Shown piece by piece: positions 33,281-44,400 of a DNA stretch of 64,000 nt. This stretch comes from Megaustenia siamemsis (Eukaryota; Mollusca; Gastropoda; Stylommatophora; Ariophantidae), in contig JAVIAB010000159.1 of NCBI GenBank assembly GCA_032433765.1, forward strand, positions 58,405,042-58,469,041. Direction: 5' to 3'. A program made the position numbers and the translations under genes. How positions within the stretch are numbered: position 1 is the first letter of the stretch; each line of letters begins with the position of its first letter. The notes beneath the pieces were generated by a model. That model saw only the letters and a program-made list of their open reading frames with translations. It was not told the origin of the DNA and did not search any database.

Positions 33281-34725
33281 ACTGAGTAGACAACACAAAC
33301 TAGAAGTGAGAGCAAATAGAGAAGTCTAATGAAGTTAGAGTACTGAGTAGACAACACAAACTAGTAGTGAAAGCATACAGACGTGTCTAATGAAGTTAAT
33401 AACATCAAAAACACAGAGGTAATGGTAACAACAAAGAAAAAGACATCACCCCAGCGCAAAATAAAGACGAGTGAAACAATATTAAAACAGGTAAATGAAT
33501 TTAAATATTTGGGAACTTTGTTAACCTCAGACTGAAGATGTACACAAGAGGTGAGATGCAGAATGGCTCAGGCAAAAGCAGCTTTCCAAAAAATGAGGAA
33601 GATACTATGCAATACATTTTTGACAATACAAATAAGAAAAAGAGTTCTTAAATGTTATGTAGATCCATTCTTAACATATGGATGTGATTCATGGACAATA
33701 GGACAACAGACAAGAAAATCACTGGAGTCTGTAGAAATGTGGTTTTACAGAAGAATGTTGTGAATACCATTGACAGCTAAGACGAGTAAGGGAAATGTTC
33801 TGAAAGAGGTCAAAGAAAAAAGAGAGCTAATTTCCAATATTAAGAAGGAACAATCATCATTTTTTGGCCATGTAATAAGGAGAGAACAACTAGAATATAT
33901 TGTAACAACTGGGAAAACTGAGGGGCGAAGAGATAGAGGGGAATCAAAGAGAAAAATACCAGACAGCTTAAGAGAATGGCTTGGCAGAAGGTCAGCAACA
34001 GAAATGATACATAACTGTAGAGATCGAAAGTTGTGGAGAGACATGATCACCTGCGCCAGCATGCCCGGTACATAATGATGCTGATGAATGAAGTTAGAGT
34101 ACTGAGTAGACAACACAAACTGGAAGTGAGAGCAAATAGAGGAGTCTAATGAAGTTAGAGTACTGAGTAGATAACACAAACTGGAAGTGAGAGCAAATAG
34201 ACGAGTCTAATGAAGTTAGAGTACTGAGTAGACAACACAAACTAGAAGTGAGAGCAAATAGACGAGTCTAATGAAGATAGAGTACTGAGTAGACAACACA
34301 AACTGGAAGTGAGAGCAAATAGAGGAGTCTAATGAAGTTAGAGTACTGAGTAGACAACACAAACTAGAAGTGAGAGCAAATAGAGGAGTCTAATGAAGTT
34401 AGAGTACTGAGTAGACAACACAAACTAGAAGTGAGAGCAAATAGACAAGTCTAATGAAGTTAGAGTACTGAGTAGACAACACAAACTAGAAGTGAGAGCA
34501 AATAGACAAGTCTAATGAAGTTAGAGTACTGAGTAGACAACACAAACTAGAAGTGAGAGCAAACAGACGACTCTAATGAAGTTAGAGTACTGAGTAGACA
34601 ACACAAACTGGAAGTGAGAGCAAATAGACGAGTCTAATGAAGTTAGAGTACTGAGTAGACAACACAAACTGGAAGTGAGAGCAAATAGAGAAGTCTAATG
34701 AATGTGACGAACTGTGGGGCAGGAG
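33281..34725. repeat. 61-bp minisatellite, split by a LINE
   Basis: Units of TGAAGTTAGAGTACTGAGTA plus GACAACACAAACTAGAAGTG plus AGAGCAAATAGACGAGTCTAA, two before and about ten after the LINE at 33399-34086. Units are very alike, suggesting recent amplification. Confidence 0.95.
33399..34086 (+). pseudogene. 5'-truncated LINE inserted in the 61-bp satellite
   Basis: A 688-bp fragment flanked by the TSD AATGAAGTTA (33389-33398 and 34087-34096), itself part of a satellite unit. It encodes the post-catalytic RT region: NTEVMVTTKKK, VNEFKYLGTLLTSD (then a TGA stop), RMAQAKAAFQKMRKIL, YGCDSWTIGQQ (about 33680), and after another stop at 33764 FFGHVIRREQLEYIVTTGK ... LWRDMITCASMPGT with the stop at 34073-34075. 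Two in-frame stops make it inactive. Confidence 0.92.
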
Positions 34726-35520
34726 GCACAACGCGAGTTAGAGTCAATATGGAAGAGTAATAGTGGGTGGGATAAAAAAGGGGACAAGGTGCAGAATAAG
34801 GAAACAATTAACCGATTAACTAACGCGATAGGGTGTTATCTATCCAAATGTTGGACAAACTGAGTAAAATACGTTATACCTAAATAGGTAGCTTGGTGGC
34901 AAATTATGAACATTTCCAGTAACTAACTTTTCGGTACGTTGGTAGCTCTCTAACAAACAAAATAAAATCTAACCTGTTTTCTTACTCACTAACCAACTAA
35001 TTATATTTTCTTTTTTATTACAGATACATAAACAATTTAGTCAATAATTGAGAACATAATTCTCCAACTTACTATGTTTTATTTCTGAACAGTTAGCTAA
35101 CTAGTTATATCAGTAGACATCGGTGTCAACAACGTGCCATTACATTTATATAAATAAATACATTGTTTAAAAAAAAACTTTTTTACAAAAATTCACATAC
35201 TAATAAATTAAAAACCAAACTACACGCCAACACAACTAATGCACTAACTAACTATAACTTTAGCTGCAACATTAAATGAGAAGCGAACTAACAAAATATT
35301 GAGATATAAATCCCCCTGTTTAGCAGATACAACGATTAGTGGCTAGACTAACAGAGAAACAATAAGAAATAAATAGTTTTCCAAATTAATAATTAAATGC
35401 GATATTTAAAACGAACATCCATTTTGTAATTTAAAGTGACACACTGTAAAATATTCCTAACATTTGGTAAACTTAATATACAAAGCGAACGAGTTGACGA
35501 TAGAGAGAAGTTACACTTAC
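34726..35520. other. Unassigned AT-rich spacer
   Basis: Rich in AACTAACT-like words, no recognisable gene or repeat. If the exon at 35521-35575 is real, this would be the start of its first intron. Confidence 0.5.
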
Positions 35521-35575
35521 CGCCAGGAATGAGAACCGCTGTCAAACTGATGTAAAATGTCATGTAGAAGGCCAT
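35521..35575 (-). CDS. Possible signal-peptide first exon (minus)
   Basis: On the minus strand, ACAAGATGG at 35580-35572 gives a start codon in good context. It is followed by MAFYMTFYISLTAVLIPG, a hydrophobic stretch like a secretion signal, and then an ideal splice donor, GGCG/GTAAGTG (GT at about 35520). A short first exon carrying a signal peptide is usual in animal secreted or receptor genes. I find no downstream exon on the minus strand before 33 kb, where satellites begin. It could be chance or the remnant of a gene. Confidence 0.3.
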
Positions 35576-35580
35576 CTTGT

Positions 35581-36999
35581 ACTAAACACAAGCATGGAAC
35601 CTCGCTGTGCTTGTCAACGCGACTAGATGAGCTCTGTCTGAGGTTGTGTGGCGGAATGAAATATAGAATTAAAACAGAAGCATATATGAAAGACTGGTTT
35701 CTTTGTGGGACCTACTTGTTGTCATCAACAGGGCAGTTTTGCTCTTCGCTGAATTATCTAAATTGTAAAGAAGATGAAAGTACAAAGGGATTCTGTTCAA
35801 CAATGGACGATGTTATGTTGCCAAGTGTTCTCATTTCTAGAATATAGAAAGTTCCAGAGAATAATAGAGTATATGAAAGTCAGAAATTGAGTTCAAGAAA
35901 ATTCTAGAAATTGAAAAGGCGGAAATATGGAAGTATCGGCGTGGCACAGGGCGCCCTCCCAAGGACTGAGTATTGGAGAAATATGAACCTTACCGTTAAC
36001 GACAGAACACGCGATATCTGCCTCTGACTGCGGCGTATATCTTAGGCCAAGGACACAAATAGGACGAGAAAGATGACAAGTTGTATGTTTGTGATGTTCG
36101 CTATTATCTTCGTGCGTTCACTGACGATATATCTGAGAAGTTAGAAACTACTTACACTTGTTGACGTTGTACTTCAAGATTGTTGTTTCCTTACATCTAC
36201 CACACTGAACAAGTTAGAGATTGTCTTTCGTCAAAACATAAAATCTTCAATATTCTCTCAAGCGCTGAAACTTGGTCTACATTTCAGTTCTACAATATTT
36301 TCCAAACAACTGGGTCGCATCATCATCACGTGCACTTTAGAAACAGTTTTCTTCAAACACTTGAGATATTATCTTTCTGTGAACTTGAACAATTTTTGAA
36401 AAATAAAAGGAAAAAAATAATATCGTACAATCTCTAGAAAATGAGCCACGTATTTGTTAGACAATTATTAGCATGTCTTGGACATCAAGAAAATATCTGA
36501 AAAACCAACATCATCATCATGTATGTAACAAATTTAATTGTTGGAACATGAGTAACGCATTTGCCACGTACACACTACAGCGATTTAAAGAAAAATAATT
36601 AGCGAACAACTCATGATCACACAACCCTTGAAACAGTATCATAGACCTAGAGTATCATCATCATGTTATCTCTACAGAATGTAGACGATGAGTTGAAACA
36701 TTAACATTATCGTCATCGTTGGCTCCAATATTTTAATGTGAGGTTTAAAAGGACAGGAAGAGACCATCTCTGTTCTAGTAGCGACTTTCCTCAGGTAAAC
36801 ACAACTCTTGTATATTGAAAGTTCTGACTTCGTTTCTTTAGTTGACATTATATTGTATCGTCTAAGTATAGAGGCGTGTCTGCTAGCGGCTTTAATTTAT
36901 CAGTTGTCCTGAAAGTACATTCTAGACTTGTCTACTGTACCATCTACATATAGAATGGTATACTAGTATAATGCATCAACAACATATAGACTTGTCTAC
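35581..36999. other. Unassigned AT-rich stretch
   Basis: No domain recognised. The open frames 35557-35847 and 36180-36437 have no family features and I treat them as chance. Confidence 0.5.
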
Positions 37000-37469
37000 T
37001 AAAGACTTTCTTCTCTTATACGCAAGAATCTATTGCTATTTATTTGGATGTTTAGGACTTCCAGGGTCATGATCAAGACAATGTGATAGAGGTCGTCACT
37101 CAGTCTCCAAGGTTTGTCATGCAAGGTTGTTTCTATACGCCATATTTGTGCTCTACGCGTGTTGAGAATGCTGCAATCCCGTTGCATATGCTCTGATGTC
37201 TGTCTGGGTGCCCCGCATTTGTAAGTTGCATTGTTTTTTTTTTTGTACATGCGCTTTGAGGCCACAGTTGCTACATTTCTGCGAACTTGTTCAAGAAGTC
37301 ATGTTCTAGCTCATATTTCCCATAGAGAACTCCCCATTATGTTTTCCTGACTTCTTCCATGACTGAATTTACCTCTATGCGTGTCTTAAGTTTGTTAAAT
37401 TTATGAAGTTTCCTACCTTGATAATAGAATTTGCTTTCTCGTTACTTGGAATGTCACATTGTGCTCGTA
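37000..37469 (-). pseudogene. RNase H-bearing LINE: RNase H end and C-terminal Cys motif (minus)
   Basis: The minus-strand reading QRIRAQCDIPSNEKANSII (about 37480-37425) matches the end of LINE RNase H domains (W-P-H-GI-GNE-AD). It is followed by CGAPRQTSEHMQRDCSIL and IWRIETTLHDKPWRLS (37215-37095), the Cys/His C-terminal motif and tail of I/Jockey-type LINEs. This is the 3' end of the element whose RT lies at 40.3-41.3 kb. Confidence 0.78.
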
Positions 37470-38065
37470 TCCGCTGTAGGAGAACTTCTATTTGTTTTAA
37501 CAACATGTATCCGCTGTGGGAGAACTTCTATTTGTTTTAACTACATGTGTCCGATGTGGGAGAACTTCTATTTGTTTTAACTACATGTGTCCGATGTAGG
37601 AGAACTTCTATTTGTTTTAACAACATGTATCCGCTGTGGGAGAACTTCTATTTGTTTTAACAACATGTATCCGCTGTGGGAGAACTTCTATTTGTTTTAA
37701 CTACATGTGTCCGATGTAGGAGAACTTCTATTTGTTTTAACTACATGTATCCGCTGTAGGAAAACTTCTATTTGTTTTAACTACATGTATCCGCTGTAGG
37801 AGAACTTCTATTTGTTTTAACTACATGTATCCGCTGTAGGAGAACTTCTATTTGTTTTAACTACATGTATCCGCTGTAGGAGAACTTCTATTTGTTTTAA
37901 CTACATGTATCCGCTGTAGGAGAACTTCTATTTGTTTTAACTACATGTATCCGCTGTAGAACTTCTATTTGTTTTAACTACATGTATCCGTTGTAGGAGA
38001 ACTTCTATTTGTTTTAACTACATGTATCCGTTGTAGGAGAACTTCTATTTGTTTTAACTACATGT
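37470..38065. repeat. 40-bp minisatellite grown inside RNase H coding sequence
   Basis: About 15 units of GTAGGAGAACTTCTATTTGT plus TTTAACTACATGTATCCGCT. The unit is the LINE's own sequence: reversed, it reads KQIEVLLQRIR, which joins directly to AQCDIPSNEKA at the left edge. One unit (about 37958) lacks 3 bp. The period is not a multiple of three, so the RNase H reading is destroyed. Confidence 0.95.
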
Positions 38066-38370
38066 ACAAGTTGTTCTTCATTTCTTGAATGGATAGGTTG
38101 TTTTCCATGGCTTAAAATGACTTGTAGAACTGACCTTGCCTCACTGTGGGTGACTTCTTTTGGAATGACTCTTTGTCTATTGAGGGTTTTTGTGGAGAGT
38201 CGCTGACAACTGTTCAACTTTCTATGGCTGAAAGAGAAAATGTATTTCTGTCTTATCTCTACTGACGTATTTGTTGATAACATTGCATCTCCCTCCTTTT
38301 CTTCTAAAATAACGAAGCTATCTGTGAATATCTGTACCCAGATGTCTATGGGTAATTTTTCCAGTGGATG
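38066..38370 (-). pseudogene. LINE RNase H domain, N-terminal part (minus)
   Basis: IWVQIFTDSF (position of the first catalytic Asp in the TDGS-type motif, about 38335), GDAMLSTNTS (about 38285), and THSEARSVLQVILSH (the DSRSAL-type motif, about 38150-38105; Glu stands where Asp is usual). It lies between the 54-bp and 40-bp arrays and belongs to the same LINE as 37000-37469. Confidence 0.72.
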
Positions 38371-38424
38371 ATTCCCATTTTAGTCTCAGGGTGTTCAGTT
38401 TGCGAAACCATTTTTAGAACATTT

Positions 38425-40335
38425 CGGTTTGCTCCTTATTTGACCTCTCTGTGGTCCATGGCTCGTGTGTGCGGTCTTTACGCAGCTCCTTATTTGATCT
38501 CTCTGTGGCTCATGGCTCGTGTGTGCGGTCTTTACACAGCTCCTTATTTGACCTCTCTGTGGCTCATGGCTCGTGTGTGCGGTCTTTACACAGCTCCTTA
38601 TTTGACCTCTCTGTGGCTCATGGCTCGTGTGTGCGGTCTTTACACAGCTCCTTATTTGATCTCTCTGTGGTCCATGGCTCGTGTGTGCGGTCTTTACACA
38701 GCTCCTTATTTGATCTCTCTGTGGCTCATGGCTCGTGTGTGCGGTCTTTACGCAGCTCCTTATTTGACCTCTCTGTGGTCGATGGCTCGTGTGTGCGGTC
38801 TTTACGCAGCTCCTTATTTGACCTCTCTGTGGTCCATGGCTCGTGTGTGCGGTCTTTACGCAGCTCCTTATTTGATCTCTCTGTGGCTCATGGCTCGTGT
38901 GTGCGGTCTTTACACAGCTCCTTATTTGATCTCTCTGTGGCTCATGGCTCGTGTGTGCGGTCTTTACGCAGCTCCTTATTTGACCTCTCTGTGGCTCATG
39001 GCTCGTGTGTGCGGTCTTTACGCAGCTCCTTATTTGATCTCTCTGTGGCTCATGGCTCGTGTGTGCGGTCTTTACACAGCTCCTTATTTGATCTCTCTGT
39101 GGTCCATGGCTCGTGTGTGCAGTCTTTACACAGCTCCTTATTTGATCTCTCTGTGGTCCATGGCTCGTGTGTGCGGTCTTTACGCAGCTCCTTATTTGAT
39201 CTCTCTGTGGTCCATGGCTCGTGTGTGCGGTCTTTACGCAGCTCCTTATTTGATCTCTCTGTGGTCCATGGCTCGTGTGTGCGGTCTTTACGCAGCTCCT
39301 TATTTGATCTCTCTGTGGTCCTTGGCTCGTGTGTGCGGTCTTTACGCAGCTTTTTATTTGACCTCTCTGTGGTCCATGGCTCGTGTGTGCGGTCTTTACG
39401 CAGCTCCTTATTTGATCTATATGTGGTCCATGGCTCGTGTGTGCGGTCTTTACGCAGCTCCTTATTTGACCTCTCTGTGGTCCATGGCTCGTGTGTGCGG
39501 TCTTTACGCAGCTCCTTATTTGATCTCTCTGTGGTCCATGGCTCGTGTGTGCGGTCTTTACGCAGCTCCTTATTTGATCTCTCTGTGGTCCATGGCTCGT
39601 GTGTGCGGTCTTTACGCAGCTCCTTATTTGATCTCTCTGTGGCTCATGGCTCGTGTGTGCGGTCTTTACACAGCTCCTTATTTGATCTCTCTGTGGTCCA
39701 TGGCTCGTGTGTGCGGTCTTTACGCAGCTCCTTATTTGATCTCTCTGAGGCTCATGGCTAGTGTGTGCTGTCTTTACGCAGCTCCTTATTTGATCTCTCT
39801 GTGGTCCATGGCTCGTGTGTGCGGTCTTTACGCAGCTCCTTATTTGATCTCTCTGTGGTCCATGGCTCGTGTGTGCGGTCTTTACGCAGCTCCTTATTTG
39901 ACCTCTCTGTGGTCGATGGCTCGTGTGTGCGGTCTTTATGCAGCTCATTATTTGACCTCTCTGTGGTCCATGGCTCGTGTGTGCGGTCTTTACGCAGCTC
40001 CTTATTTGACCTCTCTGTGGTCCATGGCTCGTGTGTGCGGTCTTTACGCAGCTCCTTATTTGATCTCTCTGTGGTCCATGGCTCGTGTGTGCGGTCTTTA
40101 CGCAGCTCCTTATTTGATCTCTCTGTGGTCCTTGGCTCGTGTGTGCGGTCTTTACGCAGCTTTTTATTTGACCTCTCTGTGGTCCATGGCTCGTGTGTGC
40201 GGTCTTTACGCAGCTCCTTATTTGTTCTATATGTGGTCCATGGCTCGTGTGTGCGGTCTTTACGCAGCTCCTTATTTGACCTCTCTGTGGTCCATGGCTC
40301 GTGTGTGCGGTCTTTACACAGCTCCTTGCTTTGTT
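38425..40335. repeat. 54-bp minisatellite inside the RNase H LINE
   Basis: About 35 units of CTTATTTGATCTCTCTGTGG plus TCCATGGCTCGTGTGTGCGG plus TCTTTACGCAGCTC. A block of variant units (CCTTGGCTC, GCAGCTTTTTATTTG, then ATATGTGG) occurs twice, 810 bp apart (39321 and 40131), showing duplication of 15 units together. The sequence just beyond the right end (CAGCTCCTTGCTTTGTTC...GGTCCGTATG) looks like a diverged founder unit. Open frames of 400-660 codons here are not genes. Confidence 0.96.
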
Positions 40336-40875
40336 CTAATACACGGTCCGTATGTTTTCTGAAGGTTTCCGTTGAGAGATGATTTGGTCACTTAATTGGA
40401 AGCTTGTGCTTTGTTATATCTTAGAATCGTTAAGGCTTTGGGTGATCTGATAGGTAGATGTATTATTTGTTTTGTATTTATTTTTCATTGTTCTAGCTTT
40501 GATGGGAGCGTCATGTGTTGGACTTCGTTAAATTGTATCAGAATTGACTTGGCTCCTGCTGCCATGACTTGAGACATACTCCATGACTGGTCTGACTTCT
40601 CGGGTGCAGACTTGATATAAATGGCGTTCTTTTCTTGTTTTTTTATTTTTTAATTTCCACCCCATGATATAGATGCAATTCTTTCAGCCAGGCCAGTGTT
40701 TTGACGACTTTTGTATAGGACCCTTTCAATATTTTGATTCCAGGTAGTCTAGAGTCAAGAGTGACTCTTAGAAATATTGGTGTATCTGTTTGGGGTAAAA
40801 AAAGGAATCCGCAATTTATAGACATGTTATTATTGTGCGGTTAGTGTGTGACAACTGTAGCTCTATTGTTCATAC

Positions 40876-40926
<51 letters not shown>

Positions 40927-41286
40927 TATGTTCAGTTTTCTACCGTCTCCACTATTTTGGAGGGCAGACACGAGGCTATGGAGACGTTTTACATGACTGT
41001 CCCTATTACAAAGTCCTTTGCGTGTAGGCTGTTGAAAAATGTTTATGTCTTCGTTTAATGTCTTTGATGTATATTAGGAAGAGTGCCATTGCTAAAACAC
41101 TTCTCTGGGGGACCCCTTTTAACAGTGTGACTCACTTGTTACGATCATTGTTTCTTCCACTCTGATTATTCTCTGGAATAAGTAACCATTGATCAAGTAG
41201 AACATGTTTTGTGTTACTTTTCCTTAAACTATTTTCAGAATCAGCTCTTGCTTCAATTCAGTATCTTAGGCATGGACGAGATCAAA
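40336..41286 (-). pseudogene. RNase H-bearing LINE: reverse transcriptase (minus)
   Basis: In coding order: FDLVHA at 41290-41270 (the FD..WH box), a degenerate WISFL-type segment near 41205, LLKGVPQRSVLAMALFLIYI (the GVPQGSVLSPLLFLIYIN box, about 41125-41065), then after decay TPIFLRVTLDSRLPGIKIL (about 40790-40730; the YLGVTLDSRLTW motif). An (AT)n run at about 40876-40928 and stops interrupt it. The RT type and the downstream RNase H identify an I/Jockey-superfamily LINE. Confidence 0.75.
40876..40928. repeat. (AT)n microsatellite
   Basis: AT/AC dinucleotide run inside the LINE remnant. Confidence 0.95.
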
Positions 41287-41490
41287 GAAAAGATTGTAAA
41301 ATAAACATACAATTATACCTAGCAGCTAAGTAAGTAATGAAACAAGGCACATTGATATTTTTTTTTGTATTTTTGTTTTGTACCTGATGAAGACGTTTTC
41401 CGAAACATCGTTGTTTGTCTTGTTTATCTACTAACTTAGCTGCTAGATACCATTTTATGTTTATTTTACATCTTCTCTACATCTCTACTC
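41287..41490. mobile_element. Short inverted-repeat element with hammerhead-like core
   Basis: Inverted repeats: left 41292-41338 has GTAAAATAAACATACAATT and CTAGCAGCTAAGTAAGTA; right 41425-41478, reversed, has GTAAAATAAACATAAAATGG and CTAGCAGCTAAGTTAGTA. Between them the plus strand reads CTGATGAAGACGTTTTCC then GAAACATCG (41385-41412). This has the CUGAUGA and GAAA boxes of a hammerhead ribozyme but only a weak stem II. It sits inside the LINE RT, directly after FDLVHA. Confidence 0.6.
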
Positions 41491-41532
41491 GCAGCCCCAC
41501 AAAATATTTAATACTAACTACTACTTAATATT

Positions 41533-41792
41533 GGGGAGCCGCGATAGCTCAGTGGTTAGTGAACTGGACTACCACGGACAAGGGGAAGGGTTCGATCCCA
41601 ACCGAGGGCTTCCGGGTTCACCCAGCCTTAAATGGGTACCGGATTTTTTTCTGAGAAAGTAAAGCAGCACGGGCGTAATACTGACCACATTACCCCAAAA
41701 ATCATGTGCTGAAGGTCTGTAAAATATAGGTTCACTAACACCATATTTCCCTATGCGCCACTTGGCGTGACGGGGGTATTTTACTTACTTTT
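41533..41792 (+). mobile_element. tRNA-derived SINE, family B, copy 2
   Basis: A 260-bp copy flanked by the 13-bp TSD ACTACTTAATATT (41520-41532 and 41793-41805). Head GGGGAGCCGCGATAGCTCAG has the A box TAGCTCAGTGG; the B box GGTTCGATCC is near 41590; the 3' tail is TTTTACTTACTTTT. It is the best-preserved copy in the window. Confidence 0.95.
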
Positions 41793-42217
41793 ACTACTTA
41801 ATATTAATTAATGTTTCACTTATCTTAAAGAGAACAGTGTTTCTGAAGTCTTATCTGAAAGTCTTATCTGAGAAAGGTCAGCAGGTCATCTATACCCCGA
41901 TGTTTCTGTATCTTGTCGTGAGAATTGGCTTGGTTTCCACGTTCCACATAATTCTCATCTTGTTCCTCTTCTCAATCAGTTTTCTTAAGCAACTGAAGAA
42001 GCTCACTGTCTAATTTAAGGAAACGTCTTTGTCCGTTCCTTGTGTAAAGAAAGGCTGAGCACAACCAACTATAGATTTAGTAAAGCCCGAGGGCAGAAAA
42101 TAAAACAGGGAAACCCATCATCTAGCGTGACCTATATATAGTATAGAAGGGAAAGACGGCTGACCACTTTACTCACAAATATCTATGTTCACAAAGATGA
42201 GAACGTCACGCGAGTTG

Positions 42218-42459
42218 GTAAAAGTAAAGAGCCTCGTCACTCCAAGTGGCGTGTATGGTGGTAGTGACAATACATTTTACAGACCTTCAGCACAAGATGT
42301 TTGGGGTAATGTGGTCGGTATTACGCCCGTTTACTTTCCCGGAAAAAAATCTGGTACCTATTTAAGGCTGGGTGAACCCGGAAGCCGTCGGTTGGGATCG
42401 AACCCTAGCCCTTGTCCTTTGTAGTCCAGTTCATTAAACACTGAGCTACCGCGGCTCCC
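42218..42459 (-). mobile_element. tRNA-derived SINE, family B, copy 3
   Basis: Reverse-strand copy. The head (GGGAGCCGCGGTAGCTCAG) is at 42459-42440, the B box GGTTCGATCC near 42402-42393, and the tail ends CTTTACTTTTACC at about 42218. It lies about 425 bp from copy 2 in opposite orientation, so the two could form a hairpin in transcripts. Confidence 0.92.
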
Positions 42460-42599
42460 ACGATAGTTGATCGTTTCCCATGAATTCCCTCTCAACCCGC
42501 AGGCCTTACTTTATCTATAGATAGCCGAGGGATGTATGTGGACATCATTGTATGTTGATGCAACCTGTCCTGAGTATTGGCGTTTTGAGAAGAAAAGTT

Positions 42600-44400
42600 T
42601 TAGTGATAACAACATAGTGTTTGAGGCATTGCTTCATTCAACTCTTGTAGACTGAAAATTGCAGCCACGGACTCTACAAGTAACCTCGTCATTGATTGTT
42701 TCTGAAGACAAGTAAGTTTGGTTCATCTTAAATTCTTGTTTAAAGTAAGGTCCATTTCTTGATTCCTGGTAGGTTTTGACAGGTTGGTCCACTGTTGCCT
42801 TCTCGAAGTTGACGTTTGAGACTAACACTGTCGCTGTTCTATCCCTGTTGTTCGCTTATGGGTGAAGTTAAATAGTTTTGTTTGTCATTCTTGCTGTTGA
42901 GTTTTGTTTGCCATTCTTGGTGTTGAGTTTTGTTTAATTGCTTCATGCCAACTTTTTCTTATACTTTGTTTCTCTCCCTAGTGGAGCCTGTCGTTGATTT
43001 CCTGTGCATGTTTTGTTCCTTGTGTCACTGCGGTGGCTGTGCTTAGTTTGAAGTTCTTTGAGGTTTGACGTCCAAAGAACCTTCCCTCTGACCCTAGGTA
43101 CGATTCATCGTGGTACTGCATTGAGAATGAACACTTTAGAGGTGTGATTTTGTTTTTAAAATTATAGTGCAGTGTTTGCTAGTCTGATATACTTATGATA
43201 GCAGTTAATTTATGAATTAATGAGGTTCTGATCAACTTTCATATAGTCCCAGCTGGGATGGAGGTTAATTCCATGTACGATCGTCAGTCATGTCAAGGTG
43301 ATATCCACGAGTCTTAAATAACTTTTTTCTCTTTGGAAACGCTTTCGATTTTGAATCGTGTCTATGGTTTATGTAGCGAGATGAGGGCTGTTTGAGATAC
43401 GCCAATATCTGGGGTAATACACCTGGTCGTTTTCGTTTTTGTTGAGAGTGACAAGTCTATCATCTGTGATACTTTCTTTGCCTCCCAGTGTCTGGTTAGT
43501 CAAACTCGGGAAGTGGCTGTTTAATTCTAAATCCAGTTTGTTATTGTTGGATGGATGATTTCAAATGCATATCTTTGTTGGGTAGTGGGTGGATTTTGAA
43601 TCTATGATGAGTTCTTTGTTTATGGTATTCGGACTAGTGATTCTATGTCAGGCACTTACGCTCTATGAGATTCCGAAGCTGTGATCTTGTTCCTGATATC
43701 GGTTAGCACTCATCTCGTTGGCCCGCCTCTTTGTCTTGACTGAAAACGTCATACCCCTGAAAATGATTCTATGTACATTTGTGATACGGGTTGTCTGGAT
43801 AAGCCAATTGTATGTTCTTAGAATATATTGAGTTCTATTATTTGTGCATGTTTCTCGCTGGAAAATCAGATGTATTATTGTGTTTCCGTGCTTTATATAG
43901 TCCTTGGTTGTTTCTGATTAATTGTGTTCTTGTTTCTAGGAAATTGGTGTTATCTCTGTTTAGCCAAGTCTCAAAAGAGAAACTCCAAATTGAGCTGGAA
44001 CCTGATGTGTAGCATTTACTGTATCTCGTAGATGTTCGCTTGTTATTCTCGCGACACTTTGGTCCACACTTCTGACTTGCCTGCTTGATCTTGATACTCA
44101 GAACGCCTCATTCAATAGCAGATTATCTGTTTGTGTTCCCTGACTCTAAATGTTCACATTTTATGTAGATCATTGTTGCCTTAGTCTTTGTTCCAACAGG
44201 AACTTCCGCAGGGGATCATTTATAGCCTTTCTGTGGCCTTCACATTGACACCCTATCACGTGATGTTATTTATGGCTTTCTAGACCTACCTGGCTTCTGG
44301 CCACTGTAATGGCCGTTCTTGCTACACTAGTCACGAAGTCTTCAAAGAGATAGTGCACCTAAAAGTGGTAGCGGTGTAGCATTAGCTATAATTTGTTTCT
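42600..44400 (-). pseudogene. Probable 5' part of the RNase H LINE (minus)
   Basis: Minus-strand readings such as VLWTSNLKELQTKHSH (about 43060) resemble the WWN..L..LR.. segment between endonuclease and RT in Jockey-like LINEs. LNSHFPSLTNQTLGGK (about 43530-43480) resembles the pre-RT part. Stops are frequent and I see no clear endonuclease motif. Orientation and position fit the LINE of 37.0-41.3 kb, split by SINEs. Confidence 0.35.

Noticed and set aside
36180..36437. 85-codon open frame
   Set aside because: No recognisable domain and no support from flanking splice sites.
37950..37975. Deletion in one 40-bp unit as a regulatory site
   Set aside because: Only a 3-bp unit variant (GAG missing); no sign of function.
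38368..40362. 664- and 517-codon open frames
   Set aside because: They follow from the 54-bp period (3 x 18) of the satellite on both strands. The flanks are LINE remnants on the minus strand, not exons.
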